This document shows positions 40,887-52,900 of a DNA stretch of 64,000 bases, piece by piece. Every line of letters begins with the position of its first letter. Position 1 is the stretch's first letter. Location: assembly GCF_042453785.1 (NCBI RefSeq), contig NC_091675.1, forward strand, positions 52,958,501 through 53,022,500. The letters are read 5' to 3'. Under the pieces are notes generated by a model, which was given only the letters and a program-made list of their open reading frames with translations, ran no database searches and was not told the origin of the DNA. Origin of the DNA: Malus domestica (lineage: Eukaryota; Streptophyta; Magnoliopsida; Rosales; Rosaceae). A program made the position numbers and the translations under genes.

Positions 40887-41256
40887 TTCGGACATCATGC
40901 TCGTTTAAATAGTGGGATGACCATTATAACAACTAGACATAAAACCTTGCACATGGAACTCGACATGTTTCAGTATGACGACCACTCATAATACAAGTAT
41001 AAGGCCTCAACGACTGAACTCAAAGGTACGAAGAACTCAGAGGTACCCTAGTTAATGTCCAGTTATTTGTATGACAAACATTAAACTATAACAGAGTGCT
41101 CGAACAAAGTATGATCGTTAGTTTAGCATATTAATAATATAACTACAATAGTGTTTTCCTGTTTTGGACTAGAAGTCTAATTAAACAAACACACTAAAGA
41201 AAGAAAAGAAAACTTACTTAAGACTTGAAGATTGCTTGAATATGTACACTTTAACT

Positions 41257-41441
41257 TTTATTGATATATAAAATGTTTACAAAGATAATTGTTTACAATA
41301 AAGTGTTTACAAGGAAGTGTTTACAAGGATGCTATGAAGGCTACAGGTGAAGATGGGGTGAGTATATGGTGAGAGTAGAATGTTCAGGTGTTGAGATGTT
41401 GAGAGATGATTTTTACAATGAAAGGAATTTTTCTTTATATA
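41257..41441 (-). promoter_or_regulatory. Pararetrovirus transcript promoter and poly(A) region
   Basis: On the minus strand TATATAAAG lies at 41433-41441 and AATAAA at 41257-41262, about 175 bases downstream. Four copies of ttgtaaaca lie just before the AATAAA (41274-41327). The primer site is about 550 bases below the TATA box. Short TATA-to-poly(A) spacing, TTGTA-type upstream elements and a long leader are established features of CaMV-type promoters. Confidence 0.65.
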
Positions 41442-41450
41442 CACTGAATG

Positions 41451-42248
41451 ATGATACTAACATACAAAATTCTTTACAATTGAATGATGTGCATTATCTT
41501 CCACTTTTTGACACTGTTTCTAAATCTGTAGACATTGTTTATGATTCTTACGGGATCTTGTCTTTTCTTTATTTTGCTTTCATAAAGGCCATGTGAACCT
41601 ATATGAATCTTCCTGCATGGTTTGTCTTCTGGAGCCCGTGCCCTTACTTTATCATTTTGCATTCAATTGTTGTCTAAAGGTTTTCAAAGGTTGCTGCATG
41701 TTTTGTCTCCCTGGAGCCTTCTTTTGTCACATTTCTTATGCCCAGTTTGGGTATTATCAAAAAAATTTATCCCGATGATTAAAAGGAAAGTTTCTTGGGG
41801 GTTTTGGATAGTTTTCCATATTATATATAGCAACAACAATATCAAAAGCAACAACATTAAGGGAAACATATATGGTCTTATTTGGTAAAATATCTTTTGA
41901 TAATAACCTTGTTATGGTTTTTAGTGTAGAGAAATTTAATTCGTTTTTGACAATGTAGAATTTTAGTTTAAATGACCGTTATTTTAAGCGCGAAAATTTA
42001 AACATAAAAACGTAAAACGGCAGACACACAACTATAACCAACTGAACAAATCGAGTCTATTCAACTTGGCAATTCTCTTCAGTAGTTCAGTTGAAAAACA
42101 CAATTTTCAATTTCAATTTTAAACATAAAACTACAAAACAAAAGGCAAAAACGTTTAAACAGAAACTTTTTGAATTTTGAAATAACCCCCCAAACATCGA
42201 CAGTATAAGCGCGCCTCCCCACAAAAAGCCTGTATCTCTCTCCGTGGT
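41451..42248. other. Right flank of the fossil and F-box gene upstream region
   Basis: Upstream viral promoter sequence may continue to about 41.75 kb, but I cannot place the junction. From about 42.0 kb the sequence belongs to the F-box promoter. No other gene is seen. Confidence 0.4.
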
Positions 42249-42258
42249 ATGTATATAA
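42249..42258 (+). promoter_or_regulatory. TATA box of the F-box gene
   Basis: gtatataaatgg lies about 35 bases before the likely transcript start. A non-coding first exon ends at 42356 (donor gtaagc) and joins 43088 (acceptor cacag), one base before the ATG. Confidence 0.65.
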
Positions 42259-43088
42259 ATGGTTTGTTGTGAAGCACCAGAGACGTTGAGAGAGAGCAAG
42301 CGGAAATTGGCAAACGCTCTCAGATCCGTTGCAAATTTCAATTCAAATTTCCATCTGTAAGCTCCCTCCCTCCTCGTCCCTCTTATCTGTTTAATTAAGA
42401 TCAAGATTCTTGTATGGTTTATTTGTTTCACAGATTTACTGCTACTGCTTCTAACATTGCTAATCAGATTGGATAGTTGTTTTGTGAGCTAATTTTTGAA
42501 TGGGTTTTGATTTTGTTAATCACTTAAGGTGGAACCCTAATTTGGGTTCATGCCGAAGTGTTCTAAATCATAGCCTTTTATCCGGGTTTTATAAGTTCTA
42601 ATCTGAGCTTAATCCAGTCTGCCTAATTGATGTAATTTATCATTTGAAATATAGTTAATTTCCTAATTGTGTTATTAGCTTCCTTGGTTTCGGCTACAAG
42701 TCTCACAATGTGTAGTTTCAATAATTTATTTTTGCTTTTCAGAATCTTGTTTCAATTACCAAGTCATATTCTTTTTCTGATTTTCGGATAAACCCTTGTT
42801 GGATTCCCCCTTTTTTGTTGTTGATGTTTATCTCAAATGAATTCCCAAGACAGGGAGCATTGTTTGATTGTTGAGCACAAATAACTGACCTCAAGGGCTA
42901 GCCTTAGATAGCTTCGATGTCATGTGAATCGCCTTGCCCTTCATAATAACTGGCTATACTTAACCAATCTAGTTTCTTTCTCAAATTTTACTAATTGTGT
43001 AAAACTGTAAGCTTTTGTCGAATTATTTTCCTTGATTTTATTATGTTTTCATAATGACCGCTAACTGTTTGATTGCTGTCCTCACAGA

Positions 43089-44573
43089 ATGGACCCTCTG
43101 CCTGATGCTGTTGTTCAATACATATTGTCGTATATGGAAAACGCCAAAGACGTTGCAATTTGTAATTGTGTATCCAAGCGATGGAAGGACTCAATGCCTT
43201 ATATAAGGAGCCTTTACTTCCCCAGAAGCTCCTTTGATAGCCATATGGGTGGAGACAGTCCTGATGACATTGTATTGAAGATGGTTTCAATGATTGAACG
43301 ATTAGAAAATCTTGTTGTTTATAGTCCCTTCTCGGGTGCTGGCCTTGCTTCTTGGTTATTGATCATAGGTCCCTCTCTTAAGTATCTGGAGCTTCGAATG
43401 GACAATATTGCTGAATATCAGACCTCTCTTGAAAGCCCTTCAAAACTGGACTACTTAAGTGCTGCAGAAAATTTGGAGTCTTTAAAACTTTGGGGAGTTT
43501 TAGTGGCCCGTTCCCCAAAGTGGGATGTCTTCCAGAAACTCAGGAACCTTGAAATTGTTGGAGCGAAACTGGAGGATCCTGCATTGTCAACTGTGCTTCA
43601 GGCCTGTCCGAATCTTACCAATTTGGTGTTACTTGGTTGTGAAGGAGTGAGATCGGTTTCAATTGAGTTGCCATATTTGGAGCAGTGTAAGCTGGACTTT
43701 TATGGCTTGGGCAACTGCTCATTTTCCATGGGGTGCCCAAAAATTAAATTCCTTGAGGTGCAAGGCTGTAGCTGGATTCGGGTTCGTGACACAAAGCTTT
43801 TGAAAAATCTTTCTATTGCCAATAATGCAGGTAATGAGTTGTTACAAGCTCACCTTTGATGACTTGAAAAGTGCAGTATATATCGGGTGCGTTTAGTGTC
43901 TTGTTCCCTAATTGTGTGAATCATAACAATCGCTCATTATCTTTGTGTTTTCTGGTGTGTGTTTAGGGAGAGTCTACATGGTTGATTTTGAGAAACTTGT
44001 CGCTCTAGAGTTCTTATCAATTAGGGGAGTCCAGTGGTGTTGGGACGCAATAAGAAATATGCTTCAATGTGCAAGTGAAGTGAAACACCTTTTCATGAAG
44101 GTGGAATTCACAGGGGATTCTGAGATCCTTCAACCCTTTCCAGAGGTTGACTTCGTTGATTTCTTCAATAACCATCCCAAGCTGCAAAAGTTTGATATCC
44201 ATGGAGCCATGTTTGCTGCCCTTTGTCAGAAAAACAGCCTGAAAAATGTAAGTTGATACTATTTTGTAATTTTAGTATTTTAATTTAGGTCGATCCTCAA
44301 ATTACAATTGAGTTTATATATACTTTTTTTTTTCAGGTTGATTCAGGATTTTCAATTCCTTGCCTGGAAGAAGTGATGATCACAGTGAGATCACCGCTGA
44401 ATGCTGAACAGAAAATGAGCACTCTTGAGTCCTTGTTGAAGTACGCGAAGAATCTGAAGACAATGGTGATAAAGATTCTTCAGATGAAGAGCAGTCATAG
44501 CAGTGCAGATGATTTCTTCGACGAGATTTGCAGGTTTAGACACATGAACCGAAAGATCGTTAGAATAGAATAA
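43089..44573 (+). CDS. F-box/LRR protein (At1g10780-like)
   Basis: Substrate-recognition subunit of an SCF ubiquitin ligase, inferred from the N-terminal F-box (MDPLPDAVVQYILSYMENAKD, then CVSKRW). Coding exons 43089-43830, 43967-44247 and 44337-44573 sum to 1260 nt, 419 residues. After the F-box, residues about 60-400 carry irregular leucine-rich repeats (for example LVVYSPF, LESLKLWGV, LRNLEIVGA, LTNLVLLGCEGV). The C-terminal part (LLKYAKNLKTMVIKI) resembles the FBD-type ending of plant F-box/LRR proteins. A 5'UTR intron of about 730 bp precedes the start. Resemblance to Arabidopsis At1g10780 is from memory. No break seen; targets unknown. Confidence 0.9.
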
Positions 44574-44810
44574 CAGCTTCCTTTGGGAACTTACTCAATT
44601 TTCCTTCTTAATTCATACCATTGCTTTAATTCTCCGATTGATTACAGCATGACTGCTAATTTGGTTGAACCGTGCTCGTCATTGATTGAATGGATTCAAA
44701 TTTCAAAATTCAGATTGAACTCATTAATCAACTTTGCGTATGATTTTGCTGTCTTAAATTTTATATGTATGCGTTTGCTATATTTTTCATGCAAGTTATG
44801 GACGTAATAG

Positions 44811-45631
<821 letters not shown>

Positions 45632-45993
45632 AATATCGATATAGGTGAAAATATCAATATGCAAAGTTATGAAAATATCGATGGATTATCGGTATTGATA
45701 TCAGTTGCCCTTACGGAAACTATGAAAGTTTCAATGGGGTGTGTATATCAACTTATTCAGATTTAGTCCAAATTAAAGAAAATTTTCTCAAAAACAATTA
45801 AAAAATTCGAAATATGCATTGGTTTCCAATTTATGTAATGAATTAGTAAATATTGCCGATATTTATTAACTTTCTTATATCTTGTCGATATAGAGTGAAG
45901 TTTGCATTTCACCCTCATACAATATCTATCCTTGATTTTTCGGATACTTGGATGAAAATATCGACAATTTTGTGAATATTTTAAACACTACAA
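45632..45993. repeat. Fold-back element with aaaatatcgatat motifs
   Basis: The left end agtatttaaaatatcgatat pairs with the inverse of the right end (atattttaaacact), with tgaaaatatcga motifs in both halves. A related patch lies at about 11340-11380. Confidence 0.5.
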
Positions 45994-46153
45994 GAAGCTC
46001 AAACTATCAATAATATTGCTTTTCCTTTCTCAATACTTTCTTTCGACGAAAACTGGCCGTCTATCTGATCATAGTTTACATTACGTTTGTATTAAAATTT
46101 GCATTTACTATTTACCTTTCTTCTGTCTACAAAGATGATCGGAGTTGAGTACT

Positions 46154-48487
46154 TCAAATAATCTTCTTCTTTCGGAAAAATCTCTTCAAGTGCCATAGCT
46201 GCAGACATGAAACTCCAATGCAGAGGCTCAACGACATCATGCTATACCGTGCCACCCTCGAGTTAGTTTGTTCGCTCAAATTCCTCCTTTCCACTTCTCT
46301 GTGTATATCCAAAATAAATCACCACAGAAATCGACTGGAATTTCAATGCATTCTTATTAGGAAGATAACATTTACCTGGCCTTGAGAAAGCGTTGATACA
46401 GGATGACAGCAATCACTAGTTGTTCAAGTTTCCGTAGTTCAAGCTCAACACCCTGTATGTGGGCGGATACTCGGAATAAGTACAATTAAAGATAACGATG
46501 CAAGGAAAATATAGAAGACATTAGGAGGTAGGGTTTGCGGAAATTTAAGTAACGATGACATGGACGAGCATAACAACTCTCCTAAACACCACGTATGTAT
46601 TGAATCCATATACACTATTACCCCAAAAATGTGTATGCATCAGCTTCCAACTGAAATTCTGCATATAATGTGACATTCGGTCCTTTCTAGTTTGTAACAT
46701 CGTTCACGTATCAAACGGAAACTCTCATCCCTATTTAAAAGGTCGTACCCAGTGCACAAGGCTCCCGCTTTACGCAGGGTCTGGGAGAGGTGAATGTCGG
46801 CTAGCCTTACCCCCATTTATGGAAACTCTCATCCCTATTTACAGGTTCAAATTAGAAATCCATTTCATTGGCCATCAGAAACATTAGGTTTTGATTAACT
46901 TTTCAAAACAGTTGGGAGTTCACTGTTGCTAAAATCTTACCAATCACAGAAAACAGTTAAGTATAAATGAAAAATAATATGTGCAAAAACATTTGTGATA
47001 TATCATATATGTATGTAAGTTATTATAAGAAAAAGTGTTCTTCGAGCGCTCACCTCAATCTTCTCTTTTCTTGCTACTGAATCCCAATCCTGAGCCGCAA
47101 TTCCAATTTTCCAGTCAAGGTTGAGACTTACTGAACTACCTTCATGTTTGTTACCATCAACCGAAAAACAAGCCAGGTAGGTGCCAGACTCTTGAGTTGT
47201 GAAGGCAAACTGACCATCTGTTGCATTCTCCCTGTGATGAAGATTGTTCCCATATGGCGATGTCACCTAAAGAAGAAAGAACATGAACCGCAAGTCACAC
47301 GAAAATCACACTAGATCAAATATGAAAATATAACTATGCAAGCCAAATGACAGAGAACTCGTCAATGCAATCGCTTTCCCAACAAAAGCTTCACTTCTAG
47401 TTCACTAATTTCCCCTTTTCATTTTAGAGCACTTATAAACAAGTGAAAAATCTACAGCTTGATTCACTTGACAGCCACAAAATAATTTTCCGGCTAAGTC
47501 TCTCTCACCAAACATCACGTGGTAAAATGTTTGATTTCTTCAGTGTAACAATCTGAATCATCTACTGTTCTGAAAAAAAATGGTGTATCTTTTTCATGTT
47601 CACTAAAAAGGTCGTACCCAGTGCACAAGACTCCCGTTTTACGCAGGGTCTGGGAGAGGTGAATAAAACGGGAGCCTTGTGCACTGGGTACGACATTTTT
47701 AGTGAACATGAAAAAGATACACCATTTTTTTCATGTTCACTAACTTCGAAAATTTTATTTACAGTTTAGCCTAGCTAGTAGCTACTAGTCATTGTGCAAG
47801 GTCAATGTCCAACGAACCCTGCATAGACAATTGCGGAACAAAGCGATTATCTTGACACAAAAACACATAATTGTTCGCGTTAAATTACCGGTGCAGTAAG
47901 CGTTGGCAGCTTGATGTACCGGAATCTGTTTACGTTTCAGCAGACAATGCTCAAAGTGAAAGATACCGTCGAACCAAAAATCACAACTACTGCAAAAATA
48001 TATATATATATACATCCACACTATGATGCACCAGTTGCTTCCATTTTTTTTAGCAAAAAAGCGCATCGAGTCGACAAATGTGACACGAGCTAACTCATCA
48101 TCACATTGCATAAAAATTTGAATTTCTCCCTAAACCCTAAACCTTAAACCCTAAACCCTAAACCCTAAACCCTAAACCATAAACCATAAACCTAAAAATA
48201 AAAAAAATCTCAGTCGTATAAATTTTCCAGTAAGAATATTTTAAAAGTAAAAGGGGAGAATTGGAGTTGAAGCAGACATTGACGGAGATGGTGGAGGAGT
48301 GGTTGTGATCATGGGAGATAACGCCGTAATCGCCCAAAACGACGACGTTGTTCTGGATTTCTTCAGAGACGCACTTGGTGTCGGAGGAGGGTAATTTCAT
48401 CCAAATGGCTTCACCAGTCGGCACCACCGAGCACGCGATCAACAAGAGGGCCGCGGCCAACACTGTCGCACTTGTTCTCGTCGGCAT
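46154..48487 (-). CDS. p24 family (emp24/gp25L) cargo receptor, delta type, copy 1
   Basis: Membrane protein cycling in COPI/COPII vesicles between ER and Golgi. Four minus-strand exons: 48487-48278, 47266-47054, 46452-46376, 46298-46154; 645 nt, 214 residues. Signal peptide about residues 1-27 ([16 protein letters not shown]), then the GOLD domain ([58 protein letters not shown]), a coiled coil, one membrane span ([18 protein letters not shown]) and the tail [10 protein letters not shown], which keeps both the FF and the KKxx ER-retrieval signals. Exons 2-4 have exactly the same lengths as in copy 2. Compared with copy 2 the coiled coil is strongly changed ([18 protein letters not shown] against [18 protein letters not shown]) and RVAWFSMM is RVARYSMM, suggesting relaxed or altered selection. 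No frame break is present. Confidence 0.85.
46735..46823 (-). repeat. 5'-truncated SINE, family Y, in p24 copy 1 intron 3/2 region
   Basis: It contains ggtcgtacccagtgcacaag, ctttacgcagggtctgggag and gctagccttacccccattta. These are the 3' part of a tRNA-derived SINE common in many plant genomes (recalled from memory); on the minus strand it ends ctgggtacgaccttttt. Confidence 0.65.
47573..47731. repeat. Near-perfect inverted repeat, about 66 bp arms, 24 bp spacer
   Basis: The left arm 47573-47640 and the right arm 47665-47731 are reverse complements with about two mismatches. Both include the SINE family Y end (gtcgtacccagtgcacaag / gtgcactgggtacgac) and adjoining tttttcatgttcactaaaaa. It lies in intron 1 of p24 copy 1, so the primary transcript should contain a long hairpin. 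Confidence 0.92.
48129..48193. repeat. Interstitial telomere-type repeat (AAACCCT)n
   Basis: About eight to nine units of aaaccct, some degenerate (aaacctt, aaaccat), lie in intron 1 of p24 copy 1, about 85 bp downstream of exon 1 in gene sense. The unit is the Arabidopsis-type plant telomere sequence. Confidence 0.95.
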
Positions 48488-49378
48488 CGCCGTCGTAACA
48501 CCTTTGACTTGATCCCCAAGAAATCAACGTGTATTAAATTTTGGGTTTGCTTGTTTTTCAAAACGGAGGAACTACTTGTACTGCTAGCTCTCCCGCTCTT
48601 GTTCGGAAAGGGCTACGTTTGGGCCCACCGAATGACAAAAAAAACTACGTCGCATGCATCTATTTGACACGTATTAAATTTTTGAACACGTGTTCAATAT
48701 TTATTGGTCGTCTTAAAGTGACTACAGGAGAAAATAGTGTAGGTGAAGAAATTTTTAGTTGTGATAGAAACACAGATGGTAAAAGACATGTTTTTATGTA
48801 AGTAGTGAAAAATTTTAATTTTTAAGTTATTAACCTTTTAACACACATAACTCACAATTTATATAGGGACACGTGGTGTACCACCTCGTGTGACGGTCAC
48901 ACTGAAAAATCTCTCGTGTAGGTGGGACAAGGTGTATTTCTCTTCCACCCTCCAAGTTTCTCTCTCCTTCAGTATTCTATTATTTAAATGGTCAATATTA
49001 AGTCACGTCAGTATCTGATGTTACTTCTTTATAGAAAGGGAAAAAAAGGAAAAGTGAGAAGAGGGGAAGGGAGGGAAGGAAATTTAGAGGGGAGAAAATC
49101 CTATTATGGTTGGACGACTCCTCTAATCCTAACATTCCATTTGAGAATTTCTCTCTCAATTAAAAGATCCGGCTACAATGTGATGTCTCACTCAATGATA
49201 TAAATTGTATGAAAGATTAAACCATTGCAAAAATTTATTAGATCTCTGTATGCACACTCAAATAGTTATAAAGATCCACTAGAAACCTATATACAAGATC
49301 TAATTGTTAATTTTCAAAACCACTCGGTAGCACATGTCACGGAAAAAAAATTGTCAACTAAAGACCCAAAAGTCAAAT
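48488..49378. other. Intergenic between the two p24 genes, upstream of copy 1
   Basis: Holds the copy 1 promoter. A purine-rich tract (gggaaaaaaaggaaaagtgag) lies near 49035-49100. No gene recognised. Confidence 0.4.
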
Positions 49379-49562
49379 GGCCCGTTCGAAAGTGTTTTTA
49401 AAACAGCTGAAAGTGCTTTTGATGAAAAATGTTTCTAGAATCAATCCTTAGAAACGCAAGTGAATCCTAAAATTGCACTTGAAGTGCTACCTTTAAAACC
49501 TAAACACATTTTTCTCTAAAAACTTTTTTTTTTAATTTTTAAATACGCTTCCAAACGAACCC
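49379..49562. repeat. MITE, 'agtgcttttgatgaaaaa' type
   Basis: The left end ggcccgttcgaaagtgttttt pairs with the inverse of the right end aaatacgcttccaaacgaac. Internal agtgctttt and aagtgctacc face each other. Same family as 19333-19549. Confidence 0.6.
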
Positions 49563-49926
49563 TAAATAATATGTTACCATCAACACAAAACTCATTGCTA
49601 ATGCGGTATTCATGGACTTTGACTGTGTTGGATGGTTGTTTTGGGTGCGATCCTTTTTAGAGAGTGCCTATAACATCACAACTCACGCTGAGACACAATT
49701 CTGTAATTAGCAAAATAATCAGATACTACTTAAACGAATGGATATCAATTTCCAAGTTAAACTAAAATCTGCTACTGTTTTGCGTTTCATAGTTCTCTTC
49801 CGTAAAGGAAAACACGAAAACTGAGAGTACGTGAAGTCGTAGTTTACATTACATGACATTCAAATTTTGCTTTCTCAATATCATTTTTCATCTACAAAAA
49901 AAAAAAAAAACCTGGAGTAACATCAC

Positions 49927-52900
49927 TTAAATAAGCTTCTTCTTTTGGAAAAAATTCTTCAGGTGCCATAACTGAAGGGTCGAAACAATAATGCAGACGG
50001 CCAACGACATCATGCTAAACCACGCCACCCGGGCATTTGTTCTTTCGCTCACGTCCCTCATCTCTGATTCTCTGCGTATAAATCCAAAACAGAAACAAGG
50101 AATAAATGACTGCACAAGTGAAGCACATAAAATGTTGAATGTATCCTTATTATTATGCAAATCTTACCTGCCCTTGAGATAAAGTAGATTCTCGTGGATG
50201 GCCTCAACTGCTCCTTCGAGTTTCCGCAGCTCAAGCTCAAGACCCTATATGTGGGAAAGTGTGGAGTTATGTATGGTTGTTATTTATATGTGGGAAAGTA
50301 CATATGTCAGAGTTATGTATGGCTGTTATTCTCATAGTGGCATTTATGTTTTGGCCAGAGTTAAGTTGAATTCGAAGAACTGTGGAGAAGCTCAAGACCC
50401 CATTAGGTTGTCCGCGTAGAACTTGCTTGTGCACATTACTTCTCAGGGATTGACCGTGTGAGTCGAGCAAATTAAGCTTTTGTCTACATGTTTCTAACAT
50501 GCATATGGTCTTGGATGAACTCCATTGCATGTTAAGTTGGATGCCCATTGCCCAGTTACATACATGTGTTTGGTTGATTTGATGCCAATTAGATTAGTTA
50601 ATATTGTGTTTCAGAGTAAGAATTCTGCTAAAAAAACCTACCCTAGCTAGGCTGGTTATAGACTTATTGATAGCAATATGCAACAAATGCGGAAATTTCA
50701 AGCAGATGTGGGTGGATAAATTTAAAGAAGCCGAAGCAAGGGTAAGGATGCAAAAGAAAATTTAACAAGGATCTATAAAAACTTTAGTAACAATAACCAT
50801 ATGACTGCATCGACAAGCCCAGCTAATGGTCTCTAGGTAGTATACCTTGCACCCAAGGGACCAACCTTCTAGGTACTCAGCATACATACACCATTACAGA
50901 TACAGCATTGCGCAAGGGTGGCTGTTGAGTATGGTTATGGTGGGCTTCGGAAGAAAATTTTGAAGAAATATAATTCTTTCAGAGAATGCAGAGAAGATGG
51001 AGAAGAATTTAACAAGGAAGAGGAGAGGTGCAGGTGGTAACAAGGCACCAACCGTTGAACAGTACATAACTTTCACATACCAATCCGTTTAATCCCAAGG
51101 ACTCATAAATCATAGGAAACCTCTGAAACTTTAAAGGCTGTGTTTTCTTAGGCCCAAATAAATAGACTTATAGATAACAATCGATCCACTAAATACTCTA
51201 AACTTGAAATATTTATTAATTATCATATTTCCTTTTCTGATTCTTACTAACACGCGCAATTCTCTTTAGACCAGAAATCCCCTATTTTTCTAATTTGGGC
51301 CAGTGAGCTTAGTCTTGGGCTTCTAAAGAGGATATGGCTTTTTCAACCAATTAGTAGTTACTGCATCCATTATCCCAAAATACATGTATGTGCTTCAGGT
51401 TGCATAAGAACTAAAGAAAGTTCGTGAGTATAAAATGAAACTTTACTCCTTTCTACCAAAGTTCGACATATCAAGTTCCTCCCTATATTATAAATTTATA
51501 ATTGATATATTCTAAATTATCACAACACAACTTTTGATATTAATGAAATGTTCTGAATTCTGCGGACATGATTGTGCTCAGCAGGCATTTTTGAAACTTA
51601 AATACTCTTGTAAAGCAGTTCAGAATCTTCAGATTACAGATATGTAGTCACATGTATCAACAACTTTTAACTCACAAATTCATTTCTAATATTATTTCAG
51701 ACACCAAGTTTTAAAAACCTTTAAACATAATACTCAGTTCATGTCCATGTCCCAGGGATTATAAAGTGTTACCAATAATAGAAACAATAGAAAACAATGA
51801 ATGATGAATGTTCTATACACTTACATATCTAAGTAAACTCTATAAATTATGGCAGTGCTTACCTCAATTTTCTCTTTTCTTGCTACTGATTCCCAATCCT
51901 TAGCTGCAATTCCAGTTTTCCAGTCAAGGTTGACACTCACCCCTCCACCTCCAGGATTGTTACCATCAACCCAAAAGCATGCCAAGTAGTTTCCAGCCTC
52001 ATGAGTTGTGAATGCAAACTGACCGTGTGTTGCATTCTCCCTTTGATGAAGATTGTTCCCATACGGTGATGTCACCTAAAGAAGAAACAAGAAGTACTAT
52101 GAAATGTGCTAAGAAAGCAGAACAAAATCTAAGACGAAAAGATAATTATACAAGACGGTAGAGCACTTGTCAATGCTTTTGAACCTAATTTGTAATTTTC
52201 CAGTACTGTTTCCTTTAAAGATCCAAAGGAGTTATCATATTGGGAAATATAATGCTCAATTAACTTGACTACAATAGGCACTTCGCCCTCAAAGTCACTT
52301 ATAATGCTTAACCACCCACTCCGACATCAACTTACAAGTTTGAATCACGTGCAAATATTTGAGGTAGTAAACTAATATAACTTTGCCAAGTGCTACTATT
52401 AGAACTTTAGAGAAGAAAAACAAATAAATGTTAATATAGAAAAAATCCAAATACAGCGGATAGACCACCTTTACATTTACTAGAAATGACTTAGATGGCC
52501 AATGGTCTTATTGTTAACAAATGTAATTATTGGTCTACCCCAGCAAAAGGTGTTAACGTGACTCTGCAGCCCAACATGCAGATCAAAGCAATGGCCTTGA
52601 CAGTGAAACCCCATTTCTAGAGCATAGAAAGGTAAAGGACTGACCACATTAAAAAAGGTTTGACAAGCAACAAAACATAAGAGTAGAACATATTCCAACA
52701 CAAATGATAACCACATTAAAAAAGGTTTGACAAGCAACAAAACATAAGAGTAGAACATATTCCAACACAAATTATCATTACTACATATTAAATTTCCCTT
52801 TTCGTTAACTTTTACACAAAGACAAAAGCCAATGAACTAAACATTGGGTAATGGTTGGCAGGCTTAAAGCTGCATTCTCCCTGTGACAAAGAACGCTCCC

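Larger units (their letters stand above)
33470..41450 (-). mobile_element. Endogenous pararetrovirus fossil (Caulimoviridae), minus orientation
   Basis: About 8 kb of very AT-rich sequence whose minus strand gives, in order: pararetrovirus-type promoter and leader, tRNA-Met primer site, a small basic/coiled-coil 5' region, movement-protein-like text, capsid zinc knuckle, protease/reverse transcriptase region, then a 3' region with coiled-coil coding remnants to about 33.48 kb. There are no flanking LTRs and no integrase. Size and order fit one Caulimoviridae genome unit. Genus is uncertain; a florendovirus/petuvirus-like layout is my best guess. The element is broken by many interruptions (well over ten) throughout, so it is old; without LTRs it cannot be dated from sequence alone. 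It is not expected to encode functional protein. Confidence 0.85.

Noticed and set aside
33470-41450. Reading the large element as a Ty3 LTR retrotransposon
   Set aside because: No LTR pair or integrase is visible, and the leader, primer site and zinc-knuckle/RT order fit Caulimoviridae better.
46154-46298. An apparent stop and frameshift in the last exon of p24 copy 1
   Set aside because: It appears only in the wrong phase. Using the phase set by exon 3, the exon is open, has the same 145 nt as copy 2 and ends KKKII.
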